Shown here: piece after piece, positions 1 through 6,116 of the stretch | How the letters are laid out: each line of letters begins with the position of its first letter | Numbering within the stretch: the first letter of the stretch is position 1 | Assembly: GCF_030523985.1 (NCBI RefSeq) | Contig: NZ_JAUNHK010000067.1 | Location: forward strand, 1-14,836 | DNA length: 14,836 nt | Direction of reading: 5' to 3' | Origin: Deinococcus sp. | GTDB lineage: Bacteria > Deinococcota > Deinococci > Deinococcales > Deinococcaceae | Notes under the pieces: generated by a model | What the model saw: the letters and a program-made list of their open reading frames with translations, nothing else | Told to the model about the DNA's origin: nothing | The model's database searches: none | Program-made: the position numbers and the translations under genes

Positions 1-48
1 ACGGCTGAAATTAACACCTACAAAGCGCTGCTCAAGACCGTCAAGTAA
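1..48 (+). CDS. C-terminal end of a small protein, paralogue of the next gene (partial)
   Basis: Only the last 15 codons and a TAA stop are inside the window; the frame is open to the left edge. The visible residues end in KALLKTVK. The next gene ends in RALLKTLK, preceded by a similar DAENI stretch against TAEIN here. This suggests two tandem copies of one small exported protein family. Function is unknown. The frame was chosen from this similarity and because the stop leaves a normal gap before the next gene. The remainder lies upstream of the window. Confidence 0.6.
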   Translation, partial: TAEINTYKALLKTVK

Positions 49-124
49 GCGGGGCCGAGGGTCTAAAAGTCTCAGGGTTCAAGGGGGTCGGTGTTTGGCC
101 TCCTTTGCTTTTTGCGAGGGAAAG

Positions 125-445
125 ATGAAACGGATGACATTGCCTTTGTTATTGACTGGGACGGCCCTTTCTTCGGTGGTCTGGGCGGGTGGGCGCGAAC
201 CTATGCCGACTCATCCTCCGCGCCCGCTGACGGCCTACGGGCAACTCAGCGCCGCGCAGGGGGCCAAGTTTGACCGCATCTTTCTGGCGACTCTGCCCGC
301 CTATCTGGAAGTGGGGCAGCGAATAGCCAATTCTGCCTTCTATGGCAGCAAAAACCTCGAAGTCAAAGCGTTCGCCGCTGGGCTTTTGCCCAAGCTGGAC
401 GCCGAAAACATTCACGCCCGCGCCCTCCTGAAGACACTGAAATGA
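125..445 (+). CDS. Small exported protein of unknown function, upstream of csoR-like gene
   Basis: The predicted protein has 106 residues. The start is the ATG at 125, because GAGGG (116-120) precedes it by four bases and the N-terminus then forms a signal peptide: MKR, a hydrophobic run LPLLLTGTALSSVVWA, then GGREP. An upstream TTG at 95 would put a poor leader before this. The mature part is mostly helical. It contains FDRIFLATLPAYLEVGQRIA and EVKAFAAGLLPKLDAE, which recalls helical DUF4142/DUF305-type secreted proteins, but I cannot assign it firmly. Its C-terminus resembles that of the partial gene at 1-48. The stop overlaps the start of the CsoR-type gene by ATGA (442-445), so the two are probably co-translated. 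A role in metal handling is only a guess from that neighbour. Confidence 0.72.
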   Translation: MKRMTLPLLLTGTALSSVVWAGGREPMPTHPPRPLTAYGQLSAAQGAKFDRIFLATLPAYLEVGQRIANSAFYGSKNLEVKAFAAGLLPKLDAENIHARALLKTLK

Positions 446-762
446 CCAAATCCGGACTCCATCCTGACCACTGCCCCACCCAATCCGACCACCTCTGTAT
501 GCCCGAGGAGGCCCGCAAACGCGCCCGCCACCGCCTCAGCATTGCGCGGGGGCACCTGGAGAGCATCGTCAAAATGCTGGACGCCGAGGACGTGTACTGC
601 GTGGACGTGCTGCGCCAGATTCGGGCCGTGCAGGGCGCACTCTCCGGCGCGTCCGACGTGGTGCTGCGCGGGCATCTGGAAGCGCATGTCGCCACCGCTG
701 CCGAGCGCGGCGACACGGTAGAGATGGTGGACGAACTGATGGAGGCGCTCAGGTACCGCTAG
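442..762 (+). CDS. csoR: CsoR/RcnR-family metal-sensing transcriptional repressor
   Basis: The 106-residue all-helical protein belongs to the CsoR/RcnR/FrmR (DUF156) family. These tetramers bind operator DNA and release it on binding metal, classically Cu(I). The family core is clear: ARHRLSIARGHLESIVKML (28-46), then YCVDVLRQIRAVQGAL (52-67), then LRGHLEAHVATA (75-86). The ligand positions read Cys53, His78 and His82. That is Cys-His-His rather than the Cys-His-Cys of M. tuberculosis CsoR; Cys-His-His is known from Thermus thermophilus CsoR and also occurs in RcnR. The N-terminal tail carries extra His7, His10, Cys11, His17 and Cys19. The start at 442 overlaps the preceding stop (ATGA); an ATG at 499 would give an 87-residue form without the tail, but I see no ribosome-binding site for it. 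The metal could be copper or nickel/cobalt. No copper exporter is inside the window. Confidence 0.85.
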   Translation: MTKSGLHPDHCPTQSDHLCMPEEARKRARHRLSIARGHLESIVKMLDAEDVYCVDVLRQIRAVQGALSGASDVVLRGHLEAHVATAAERGDTVEMVDELMEALRYR

Positions 763-804
763 TCCTCCATCTTTTGCCGGATGCCCGCTCGCCCGACCCC
801 GCGC

Positions 805-810
805 TACACT
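805..810 (+). promoter_or_regulatory. -10-like hexamer TACACT for uppS (probably leaderless)
   Basis: TACACT fits the TANNNT pattern and ends ten bases before the uppS ATG, so transcription would begin about 0-4 bases ahead of it. There is no ribosome-binding site and no convincing -35. Leaderless genes with this layout are common in Deinococcus. Confidence 0.45.
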
Positions 811-820
811 CGTTGCAGAT

Positions 821-1645
821 ATGGCTTCCCTGAAATCCGCCCTCCGTACCGCTCAGCAGCTCCGCACAGCGACACGGGGGGCCCTGCTGTGGAGCTACGA
901 GCAGAAGCTGGCCCGTGAAGTGAAGGAACACGGCAAAATGCCCCGTCACCTGGGCCTGATTCTGGACGGCAACCGCCGCTTTGCCAAAGCCGTCGGAATG
1001 CAGCGCGAAATGGGCCACTCTTTCGGCGCAGACAAGGCGCACGAGGTGTTGCAGTGGTGCCTGGAACTCGGGATTCCTTCGGCGACCATCTGGGTGCTGA
1101 GCACCGACAACGGCGGGCGCGACCCCCAGGAACTCGCCCACATCCTGGGACTGCTGGAGCGTGAGGCGCGGAAACTGGCGGTGGATCCGCGCATCCACGG
1201 CAACCGCGTGCGCGTCCGCGCCATCGGGCAGCACGACAACTTCCCGCCCAACGTGCTCGCCGCGCTGAAAAACTTGGAAGAAAGCACCGCCCAGTACGAC
1301 GGTATGCGCCTCAACATTGCCGTGGGCTATGGCGGGCGCGAAGAAATCACCGACGCCGTGCAGAGCTACCTGCGCGGGCAAGCGGCGGCGGGCAAGACCC
1401 TGAGCGAAGTCGCCCAGGCCATCACGCCCGAGGACATCGGGGCGCACCTGTACGCCGCCGACCAGCCCGACCCCGACTTCATCATCCGCACCAGCGGCGA
1501 AATCCGGCTGTCGGGCTTCATGCTGTGGCAAAGCGTCTACAGCGAGTATTACTTCTGCGACGTGTACTGGCCCGGCTTCCGGCGGGTGGATTTCCTGCGG
1601 GCGCTGCGGGATTTTCAGGGTCGGGACAGGCGCTTCGGGAAGTAA
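821..1645 (+). CDS. uppS: cis-prenyltransferase (UppS family; Rv1086-like subclass)
   Basis: The 274-residue cytosolic cis-prenyltransferase adds isopentenyl units to an allylic diphosphate; the family makes undecaprenyl diphosphate, the lipid carrier for peptidoglycan. The diphosphate loop is LDGNRR with Asp49. The C-terminal isopentenyl site is RTSGEIRLSGFMLWQ (Arg223, Arg229) followed by YSEYYF (Glu242); the 19-residue spacing from Arg223 to Glu242 matches E. coli Arg194-Glu213. All key residues are present. Beyond the core, STDNGGRDPQEL, AVGYGGREEI, QPDPD and RVDFLRALRDFQ resemble actinobacterial Rv1086-type Z-farnesyl diphosphate synthases more than E. coli UppS, so product chain length is open. 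An N-terminal helix of about 40 residues precedes the catalytic core. Only 58 bases separate it from csoR, but its own promoter-like hexamer suggests an independent transcript. The TAA stop touches a repeat element. Confidence 0.92.
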   Translation: MASLKSALRTAQQLRTATRGALLWSYEQKLAREVKEHGKMPRHLGLILDGNRRFAKAVGMQREMGHSFGADKAHEVLQWCLELGIPSATIWVLSTDNGGRDPQELAHILGLLEREARKLAVDPRIHGNRVRVRAIGQHDNFPPNVLAALKNLEESTAQYDGMRLNIAVGYGGREEITDAVQSYLRGQAAAGKTLSEVAQAITPEDIGAHLYAADQPDPDFIIRTSGEIRLSGFMLWQSVYSEYYFCDVYWPGFRRVDFLRALRDFQGRDRRFGK

Positions 1646-1780
1646 TACGGATTCCGATTGAATCTGTTAGGTTCAGATTCAATCCGAGCGGATGCGAGTA
1701 GGAAAAGATACGGGTTTCGCGTTATGGATGCACAGGCGGTGCCTTTCCGACTGTGCAGGAATTAAGCGGAAACCGTATAA
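1643..1780. repeat. MITE-like small non-coding repeat with internal hairpin
   Basis: The ends are imperfect inverted repeats: TACGGATTCCG at 1646-1656 against TACGGTTTCCG read on the opposite strand from 1777 to 1767. Both ends are flanked by TA-rich bases (TAA on each side). Near the left end GATTGAATCTG (1656-1666) and CAGATTCAATC (1674-1684) form a perfect 11-bp stem with a 7-base loop. The interior has no plausible gene. The size, terminal repeats and TA flanks suggest a non-autonomous transposon derivative (MITE) or one of the small non-coding repeats of Deinococcus. The uppS stop codon TAA is at the boundary. A shorter relative is at 6051-6095. Confidence 0.6.
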
Positions 1781-1798
1781 GGCATTCCCCAAACGTAG

Positions 1799-1840
1799 AA
1801 ACGCCAATTTGCCCCCAGCGAAGGGCATTTTGGCGTTTTC
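1799..1840. terminator. Bidirectional hairpin terminator between uppS and the convergent secreted-protein gene
   Basis: AAACGCCAA (1799-1807) pairs perfectly with TTGGCGTTT (1830-1838). Inside, GCCC (1811-1814) pairs with GGGC (1823-1826) around an eight-base loop. The plus strand ends in TTTT and the minus strand has a T-poor tail, so termination should be better for uppS. It lies between two convergent genes, 22 bases past the stop of the minus-strand gene. Confidence 0.7.
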
Positions 1841-1862
1841 ACATTCGGTGGCTGGTCTTGCC

Positions 1863-2876
1863 TTACTTCACCACTTGCGACTGCTTCAGCACCATCTGAA
1901 TCTGCTGCGTCATGTCCATGCCCAGACGCACGCGCATGCCCTGCATTTCGGTGGTCATGGTCATGTTCATGTCGATGTTCATGTCGCTGCTGTTCGGCAG
2001 CCCATCGGGGCGGTAAAGCTGCGTGCCGCTGGTCTTGCCGCTCAGCACTTCGATTTGCATGGTGGGCATGTCGCCCTTGCCTTCGATCCGCACCTGCCAG
2101 GGCTGATAGCTCATGGTGGTGGTAAAGCTGTGCAGCCCCTGGGGATTCAGGCCGTTGTAGGTGGTCGCGATGGTGGCGGCCAGGGGCGAACTCTGCACCT
2201 TCTGAATGAGTTGATCACCGCCGGGGCCGCTGCCCATGGCCCCCAGCAGGCCGCCCAGCAGATTTTGCATGTTCATGCTGACCGTGCGGGTATCGGTCTT
2301 GCCGACCACCAGCGGCGCACCGTACTGCACCGAGGGCTGCTGGTCGTTTTGCTGCTGCACCAGCTTGAGCATTTCGCCTTTCACGGCAGCCAGCGCCGCC
2401 TGGGTCTGCGGGTCGTCGCTTTCGACCTTCAGCAGCTCGGTTTTGCCGTTGGCGTCTATGGTCTGGGTGGTGCGGATGGTGTTGGCCTTTTTGCCGTCCA
2501 TAGCGGGCAAAACGACGGCGTTGAGCAGTGTGGTCTTGCCTGCGGCGTCCCGCGCCATGACCCGGTAAAAGACTTTGCTGGTCACGGTCTGCACCGGGAT
2601 GGCCTGGGTGCCGCCCGCCTGCATCGCCTGACGAATCTGGTCGAGTTCGGCCTGACTGACCTTCTGGCCCGGCAGCGCCTCGACGGTGGGCGTGGACATC
2701 TTCATGCTGACGCGGGTGGTCATGACGTACTCGGCAGCGGTGCCGACGGGAGCGGTCAGCAGCAGGCGGGCCGGAGCGGCAGGCTTGGCCGGAGCCGCTG
2801 CAGAAACAGGGGCCGTCGTCTGGGCCGCAGCCAGGGGAAGCGTGAAGAGGGCAGCAGTCAGGAGCAGCTTGTTCAT
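1863..2876 (-). CDS. Secreted Met/Gln-rich protein of unknown function
   Basis: The predicted protein has 337 residues. I chose the ATG at 2876 because it opens a typical signal peptide, MNKLLLTAALFTLPLAAAQ, with cleavage probably after AAA. The open frame extends to 2972, but its first 32 residues are charged and look like non-coding shadow. After the leader comes a short Ala/Pro linker. The rest has alternating polar and hydrophobic residues that suggest beta strands, with Thr-rich and Gln-rich segments. The last 45 residues hold nine methionines within 30 residues (MNIDMNMTM, MQGMR, GMDM), almost all at alternating positions. I recognise no domain. It is probably periplasmic or outer-surface associated. 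It is divergent from the HRDC-fusion gene and convergent with uppS, so it is most likely monocistronic. It could be a metal-binding or envelope protein; that is speculation. Confidence 0.75.
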   Translation of the reverse strand: MNKLLLTAALFTLPLAAAQTTAPVSAAAPAKPAAPARLLLTAPVGTAAEYVMTTRVSMKMSTPTVEALPGQKVSQAELDQIRQAMQAGGTQAIPVQTVTSKVFYRVMARDAAGKTTLLNAVVLPAMDGKKANTIRTTQTIDANGKTELLKVESDDPQTQAALAAVKGEMLKLVQQQNDQQPSVQYGAPLVVGKTDTRTVSMNMQNLLGGLLGAMGSGPGGDQLIQKVQSSPLAATIATTYNGLNPQGLHSFTTTMSYQPWQVRIEGKGDMPTMQIEVLSGKTSGTQLYRPDGLPNSSDMNIDMNMTMTTEMQGMRVRLGMDMTQQIQMVLKQSQVVK

Positions 2877-2980
2877 GTCACCGAGTACGCGGCGGGTGGG
2901 GGACGAGTTCCCGCACGAAAGCTGCACCACCCCTTTCCCCCAAACGCTCTGCCCTCCACGCATTTGCTGCACGGCTGCGT

Positions 2981-2986
2981 CACAAT
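2981..2986 (+). promoter_or_regulatory. -10-like hexamer CACAAT for the HRDC-fusion gene (leaderless)
   Basis: CACAAT is followed by exactly six bases and then the ATG at 2993, which places the predicted transcription start on the start codon. No Shine-Dalgarno sequence is present. No -35 match is obvious. Confidence 0.45.
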
Positions 2987-2992
2987 AGGGTC

Positions 2993-4690
2993 ATGACCAA
3001 AGAGCATGTTCTGCGTCCCGACGCCCGATTGGTTCGGCTGCACGCCGAGCGCGGCGACCCCCAGGCCCGTCTGGGCGAGGCCCTCGCCGCGCTGGAAGAA
3101 GCGGATTGGGGCCTGCTGCTCTCTGGCGAAGCGGCGCTGGCCCGGCAACTGGCTGCCCTGCTGGGGCCGGGAACCCTGCGGGTCGATGGTCGCCTGGACG
3201 TCAACCGCACGCCCCTGGCCGAAGCGGGACTGGCGGTGGCCGACCTGCACGGCGACCTGGGCGGAGCGCGGGCCGTGTGGCTGCTGGAACCTGACCGCGC
3301 CGCCTTCGAGCGTGCCCGCCGCGCCGGGGTCAAGGTGATTGTGGACGGCACGCTGGCCCCCGGCGGCGGCTGGCCTGCCCAGGGAGCCGACTACGTGGTC
3401 TACCGCAACGCCGTGACCCTGACCGGATACGCCGAGGCTCCGCTGGCGGCGCTGTTCGGGCAGGGTCAGGCCCCCGACCCGGCGGCTCCGGCTCCTTCCG
3501 ACCTGGCGGTGGCGCTGGCGCTGCGCGACGTGGCGACCCTGCCGCTGCGTCTGGCCCGCTTTGGGCGCACGGTGGCGCACCTGACCGAACGCCTGGGCAC
3601 GTCGGTGCGGCAGGCTGGCCCTACGGCACTGCTGCTGGCGCCCGACGCCGCTGCCGATACCCTGGCCCCGCTCGGCGGCATTCTGGCGGCGGCGCGGCAT
3701 GTGCCCGACGGCCTGCTGCTGACCCCCGGCCTGGAAGACACCGACAGCGTGCTGGCCCTGCTGCGCGGCGAAAACCCACGTGAAGTCGCCGCCGAGGAAG
3801 CCGAACCCCAGCGCGAACGGTTCGAGCGTGAACGGCCCGAACGTCGCCCGCGTGAAGACCGTTTCCGGCCCGAACGCCGCCCCGACTGGAACCGTGACGG
3901 GGCAGGCCGCCGTGACCGTTTCCGGCCCCCGACCGACCGACCGCAAGCCGACCGCTTCCAGCCTGACCGCCCCGAACGGGCTGCCGAGCGCCGTGACCGC
4001 CCGACACGTTCGGAATTCAACCGCCCCGAAACCAGCCGCCCCGAAACCAACCGTGTAGCCGCGCCTGAGCCGGAAAGCATCAGCCGCTTTACCTTCGAGG
4101 CTCCCGACCTGCCCGCCGCGCCCGAAGTGGCCGCCGAGGAGCAGCCCTGGGAACCCGAAATCGTGTTCAGCGACATTCAGCAGCCGCCCGTGCCGCTGAC
4201 CCACACCATCAGCAGCGGCCCCGACGCGGCGGCGCTCTCCGAACTGCCTCCACTGGCCGAGCCGGAACCCGCCGAAGCGGAACAGACCGAGGAGGAACAG
4301 GCCGACGACCTGCCCACGCCCGAAGCCGAGGCCACCGAAGTTTCCTCCGCCGAACCCGAACAGCAGGAAGCCCCCGCCGAGCCGGAACCCGAAGCGGCCC
4401 CCATTCCCCTGACGCCTGACCTGCCCGCTGCGCCCGCCGCCGACGCTGACGGCCCCGCCGCCGACCTGACCGAGGAGCAGGCCGCCATCTACGCCCGACT
4501 GCGCGAGTGGCGCAACGCCGAGGCCAAGCGGCAGGAAATCAGCCGTTTCATCGTGGCGAGCAACGCAGCCCTGGCCGAAATCGCCCGCCGCGTGCCCTAC
4601 ACCCTGGACGACCTCGCCGCCGTGCGCGGCATGGGGCCAGCCCGCCTGCAGAAGTACGGCGAGAAGATTCTGGAAGTGGTGCGCGGCTGA
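2993..4690 (+). CDS. Degenerate cystathionine-lyase-like domain fused to a C-terminal HRDC domain
   Basis: The protein has 565 residues in three parts. Residues 1-260 resemble a Cys/Met-metabolism PLP enzyme: VIVDGTLAPGGG (115-126) matches the DNT region, and GADYVVYRNAVTLTGY (131-146) aligns without gaps to the GADxxxYSATKYxxGH motif. The lysine that would hold PLP is Val141. LRDVATLPLRLARFGRTVAH recalls the start of the family's small domain. This part is therefore probably not an enzyme. Residues 264-350 form an Arg-rich linker with repeated DRFRP and DRFQP units; 350-490 is acidic and rich in Pro and Ala. Residues 490-565 are an HRDC domain (AIYARLREWRNAEAKRQ, LDDLAAVRGMGPARLQKYG), the nucleic-acid-binding module of RecQ and RNase D. 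No helicase or nuclease domain is present. I recall a D. radiodurans protein with this lyase-HRDC architecture (DR2444). A role in DNA or RNA binding is inference. It overlaps the next gene by four bases. Confidence 0.88.
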   Translation: MTKEHVLRPDARLVRLHAERGDPQARLGEALAALEEADWGLLLSGEAALARQLAALLGPGTLRVDGRLDVNRTPLAEAGLAVADLHGDLGGARAVWLLEPDRAAFERARRAGVKVIVDGTLAPGGGWPAQGADYVVYRNAVTLTGYAEAPLAALFGQGQAPDPAAPAPSDLAVALALRDVATLPLRLARFGRTVAHLTERLGTSVRQAGPTALLLAPDAAADTLAPLGGILAAARHVPDGLLLTPGLEDTDSVLALLRGENPREVAAEEAEPQRERFERERPERRPREDRFRPERRPDWNRDGAGRRDRFRPPTDRPQADRFQPDRPERAAERRDRPTRSEFNRPETSRPETNRVAAPEPESISRFTFEAPDLPAAPEVAAEEQPWEPEIVFSDIQQPPVPLTHTISSGPDAAALSELPPLAEPEPAEAEQTEEEQADDLPTPEAEATEVSSAEPEQQEAPAEPEPEAAPIPLTPDLPAAPAADADGPAADLTEEQAAIYARLREWRNAEAKRQEISRFIVASNAALAEIARRVPYTLDDLAAVRGMGPARLQKYGEKILEVVRG

Positions 4691-5247
4691 CCCGGCTTCC
4701 TGTCATTCCCGACGAGCTGCGAACCCCGCGCCTGCTGCTGCGCCGCCCCGACCCCGCCGACGCCGAAGCGCTGCGGGCGGCGCTGGAGGCGTCGTTGCCG
4801 GAACTGCGCCGCTGGATGTTCTGGGCACAGGACATCGGCACGCTGGAGCAGACGCGGGAGAGGCTTCAGGTCGCCGCCGAGAAGTTCGACTGCCGGGAGG
4901 AACTGCGGCTGCACGTCTGGAGCGCCGACGGGCAGACGTTTTTGGGCAGCAGCGGCTATCACGCGCTCGACTGGCGGGTGCCCAGGGCGGAAATCGGCTA
5001 CTGGATAGCGACCCCGCACACCGGGCAGGGCTACGCGCTGGAAGTCGCCCAGAGCTTGACCGAATTCGGGCTGGATGGGTTGGGCCTGCGCCGTCTGGAA
5101 ATCCGCTGCGACCCGCGCAACGAACGCAGCGCCCGTATTCCCCGGCGGCTGGGGTATGACCTCGACGCCCATCTGGTCAATGACAGCGTGGCCCCCGACG
5201 CCCCCGGCGAACTGCGCGACACGCTGATTTTCAGCCGGGTGCGCTGA
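4687..5247 (+). CDS. GNAT-family N-acetyltransferase, RimJ/RimL-like
   Basis: About 186 residues. The opening IPDELRTPRLLLRRPDPADA is the usual first strand of RimJ/RimL-type acetyltransferases, which acetylate protein N-termini or small amines with acetyl-CoA. The acetyl-CoA motif is EIGYWIATPHTGQGYALEVA (102-121), and RRLEIRCDPRNERSARIPRRLGY (135-157) is the last conserved block. The substrate is unknown. The start is unusual: between the HRDC stop and the first strand there is no ATG, GTG or TTG in frame. CTG at 4687 overlaps the preceding TGA as CTGA and is the best candidate. The nearest conventional start, GTG at 4507, would overlap the HRDC gene by 184 bases. Reinitiation after the upstream gene is likely. 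The gene is convergent with argB. Confidence 0.82.
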   Translation: MTRLPVIPDELRTPRLLLRRPDPADAEALRAALEASLPELRRWMFWAQDIGTLEQTRERLQVAAEKFDCREELRLHVWSADGQTFLGSSGYHALDWRVPRAEIGYWIATPHTGQGYALEVAQSLTEFGLDGLGLRRLEIRCDPRNERSARIPRRLGYDLDAHLVNDSVAPDAPGELRDTLIFSRVR

Positions 5248-5287
5248 AAAAGCCCAGTTCGGTCACGGTGTTTCCAGAGAACCGTTG

Positions 5288-6037
5288 TTAGGGCACGATG
5301 CGGGTTCCGGCTTCGCCGCGTGCCGCCTTCGCCAGCACCCCGGCGGTCATGCCGCTGGCGATGGTGGCGAAGGGGGCACCCCGCTCCAGGGCGTCAAGTG
5401 CGGCCCGTACCTTGGGAATCATGCCTCCGGCAATCCAGCCCGCGCCTATGCCTTCTTCGACTTCGGCGCGGGTCAGCCGGGCGGCGCGGCTCTCGGGGTC
5501 GGGGTAGGCGCGGTAGACCCCGTCCACGTCGGTCAGAAACACGATGCCCTCTCCCAGCGCCCCGGCCACAGCTCCGGCGGCGGTGTCGGCGTTCACGTTC
5601 AGGGCGTCTCCGTCGGGGCCGACCGCCACGCAGCCGACCACCGGGGTCAGGCCCGCGCCGACCAGGGTGCGGAGCAGGGCGGCATTGACCTCCGTCACGC
5701 GGCCCACCCGTCCCAGCGCGGGGTCGAGCACCTCGGCCCGCAGCAGGTCGCTGTCGCGGCCCATCAGTCCCACCGCCTGCCCGATGTCCTGCGAAAGCTG
5801 CTTGTTCAGCTGGCACAGCGCCATTTCGACCACGTCCATCGCCTCGGGCGAGGTCACGCGCAGGCCGCCGACAAACTCGCTGGCTATCTGGCGGGCCGCC
5901 AGTTCGCGCTCGATGACCGGGCCGCCCCCATGTACGACCACCACGGCCTGCTCCCCCCGCAGCTCCGCGATTTCACGGGCGACGGCGCGGCGCAGGTCGA
6001 GGCTTTTCATGGCATTGCCGCCGTACTTGACAATCAT
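5288..6037 (-). CDS. argB: Acetylglutamate kinase (arginine biosynthesis)
   Basis: The 249-residue amino-acid kinase phosphorylates N-acetyl-L-glutamate with ATP, the second step of arginine synthesis, in the cytoplasm. Its motifs are in order: VKYGGNAM at the N-terminus (Lys4), VVVHGGGP, GLRVTSPEAMDVVEMAL, NVNADTAAGAVAGAL, FLTDVDGVY, and GGMIPKVRAALDAL with Lys209. The GLRVT signature points to ArgB and not to the lysine-pathway kinase LysZ, which has a Ser-Arg-type motif there. The protein starts right at the nucleotide-binding strand and lacks the N-terminal helix of arginine-sensitive hexameric kinases, so it may not be feedback-inhibited by arginine; this is inference. The start is the ATG six bases behind TAGACT, with no ribosome-binding site. 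No other arginine gene is nearby. The neighbouring GNAT gene lies 79 bases upstream on the same strand with a repeat between. Confidence 0.95.
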   Translation of the reverse strand: MIVKYGGNAMKSLDLRRAVAREIAELRGEQAVVVVHGGGPVIERELAARQIASEFVGGLRVTSPEAMDVVEMALCQLNKQLSQDIGQAVGLMGRDSDLLRAEVLDPALGRVGRVTEVNAALLRTLVGAGLTPVVGCVAVGPDGDALNVNADTAAGAVAGALGEGIVFLTDVDGVYRAYPDPESRAARLTRAEVEEGIGAGWIAGGMIPKVRAALDALERGAPFATIASGMTAGVLAKAARGEAGTRIVP

Positions 6038-6043
6038 GCCCGG

Positions 6044-6049
6044 AGTCTA
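6044..6049 (-). promoter_or_regulatory. -10-like hexamer TAGACT for argB (leaderless)
   Basis: Read on the minus strand, TAGACT is followed by CCGGGC and the ATG of argB, so transcription should start at the ATG. The same hexamer lies ahead of the dus gene. The repeat at 6051-6095 begins one base upstream, so any -35 element would lie inside it. Confidence 0.5.
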
Positions 6050-6050
6050 A

Positions 6051-6095
6051 TACCGATTCCGATTCAATCCCCCACGCTGGGGGCTGAAATCCGTA
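6051..6095. repeat. Short relative of the 1643-1780 repeat, with GC-rich hairpin
   Basis: The left 19 bases, 6051-6069, match 17 of the first 19 bases of the repeat at 1646. The right end, read on the opposite strand from 6095, gives TACGGATTTCAG, an imperfect inverted copy of the left end. Both sides are flanked by TAA or TATAA as in the longer copy. The middle is a hairpin, CCCCC-ACGCT-GGGGG, supported outside by TCA/TGA. It looks like an internally deleted or minimal member of the same family, lying between a GNAT gene and argB. Confidence 0.55.
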
Positions 6096-6116
6096 TAAGA
6101 CAAGGACGGCGGGTGG

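Noticed and set aside
91..273. 60-codon frame starting with GTG at 91
   Set aside because: It overlaps the signal-peptide gene in another frame and lacks a ribosome-binding site and any domain.
1692..2996. 434-codon plus-strand frame
   Set aside because: It is opposite the secreted protein with a clear signal peptide. The translation is His/Leu/Gly-rich shadow and runs through the repeat and terminator.
2873..4204. 443-codon minus-strand frame opposite the HRDC fusion
   Set aside because: It mirrors the Arg/Glu linker codons and has no recognisable domain, signal or start context. The plus-strand gene explains the region.
5248..5287. Possible terminator between the GNAT gene and argB
   Set aside because: ACGG and CCGT could pair around a long loop, but the stem is too short and there is no T-run. 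I see no reliable terminator here.
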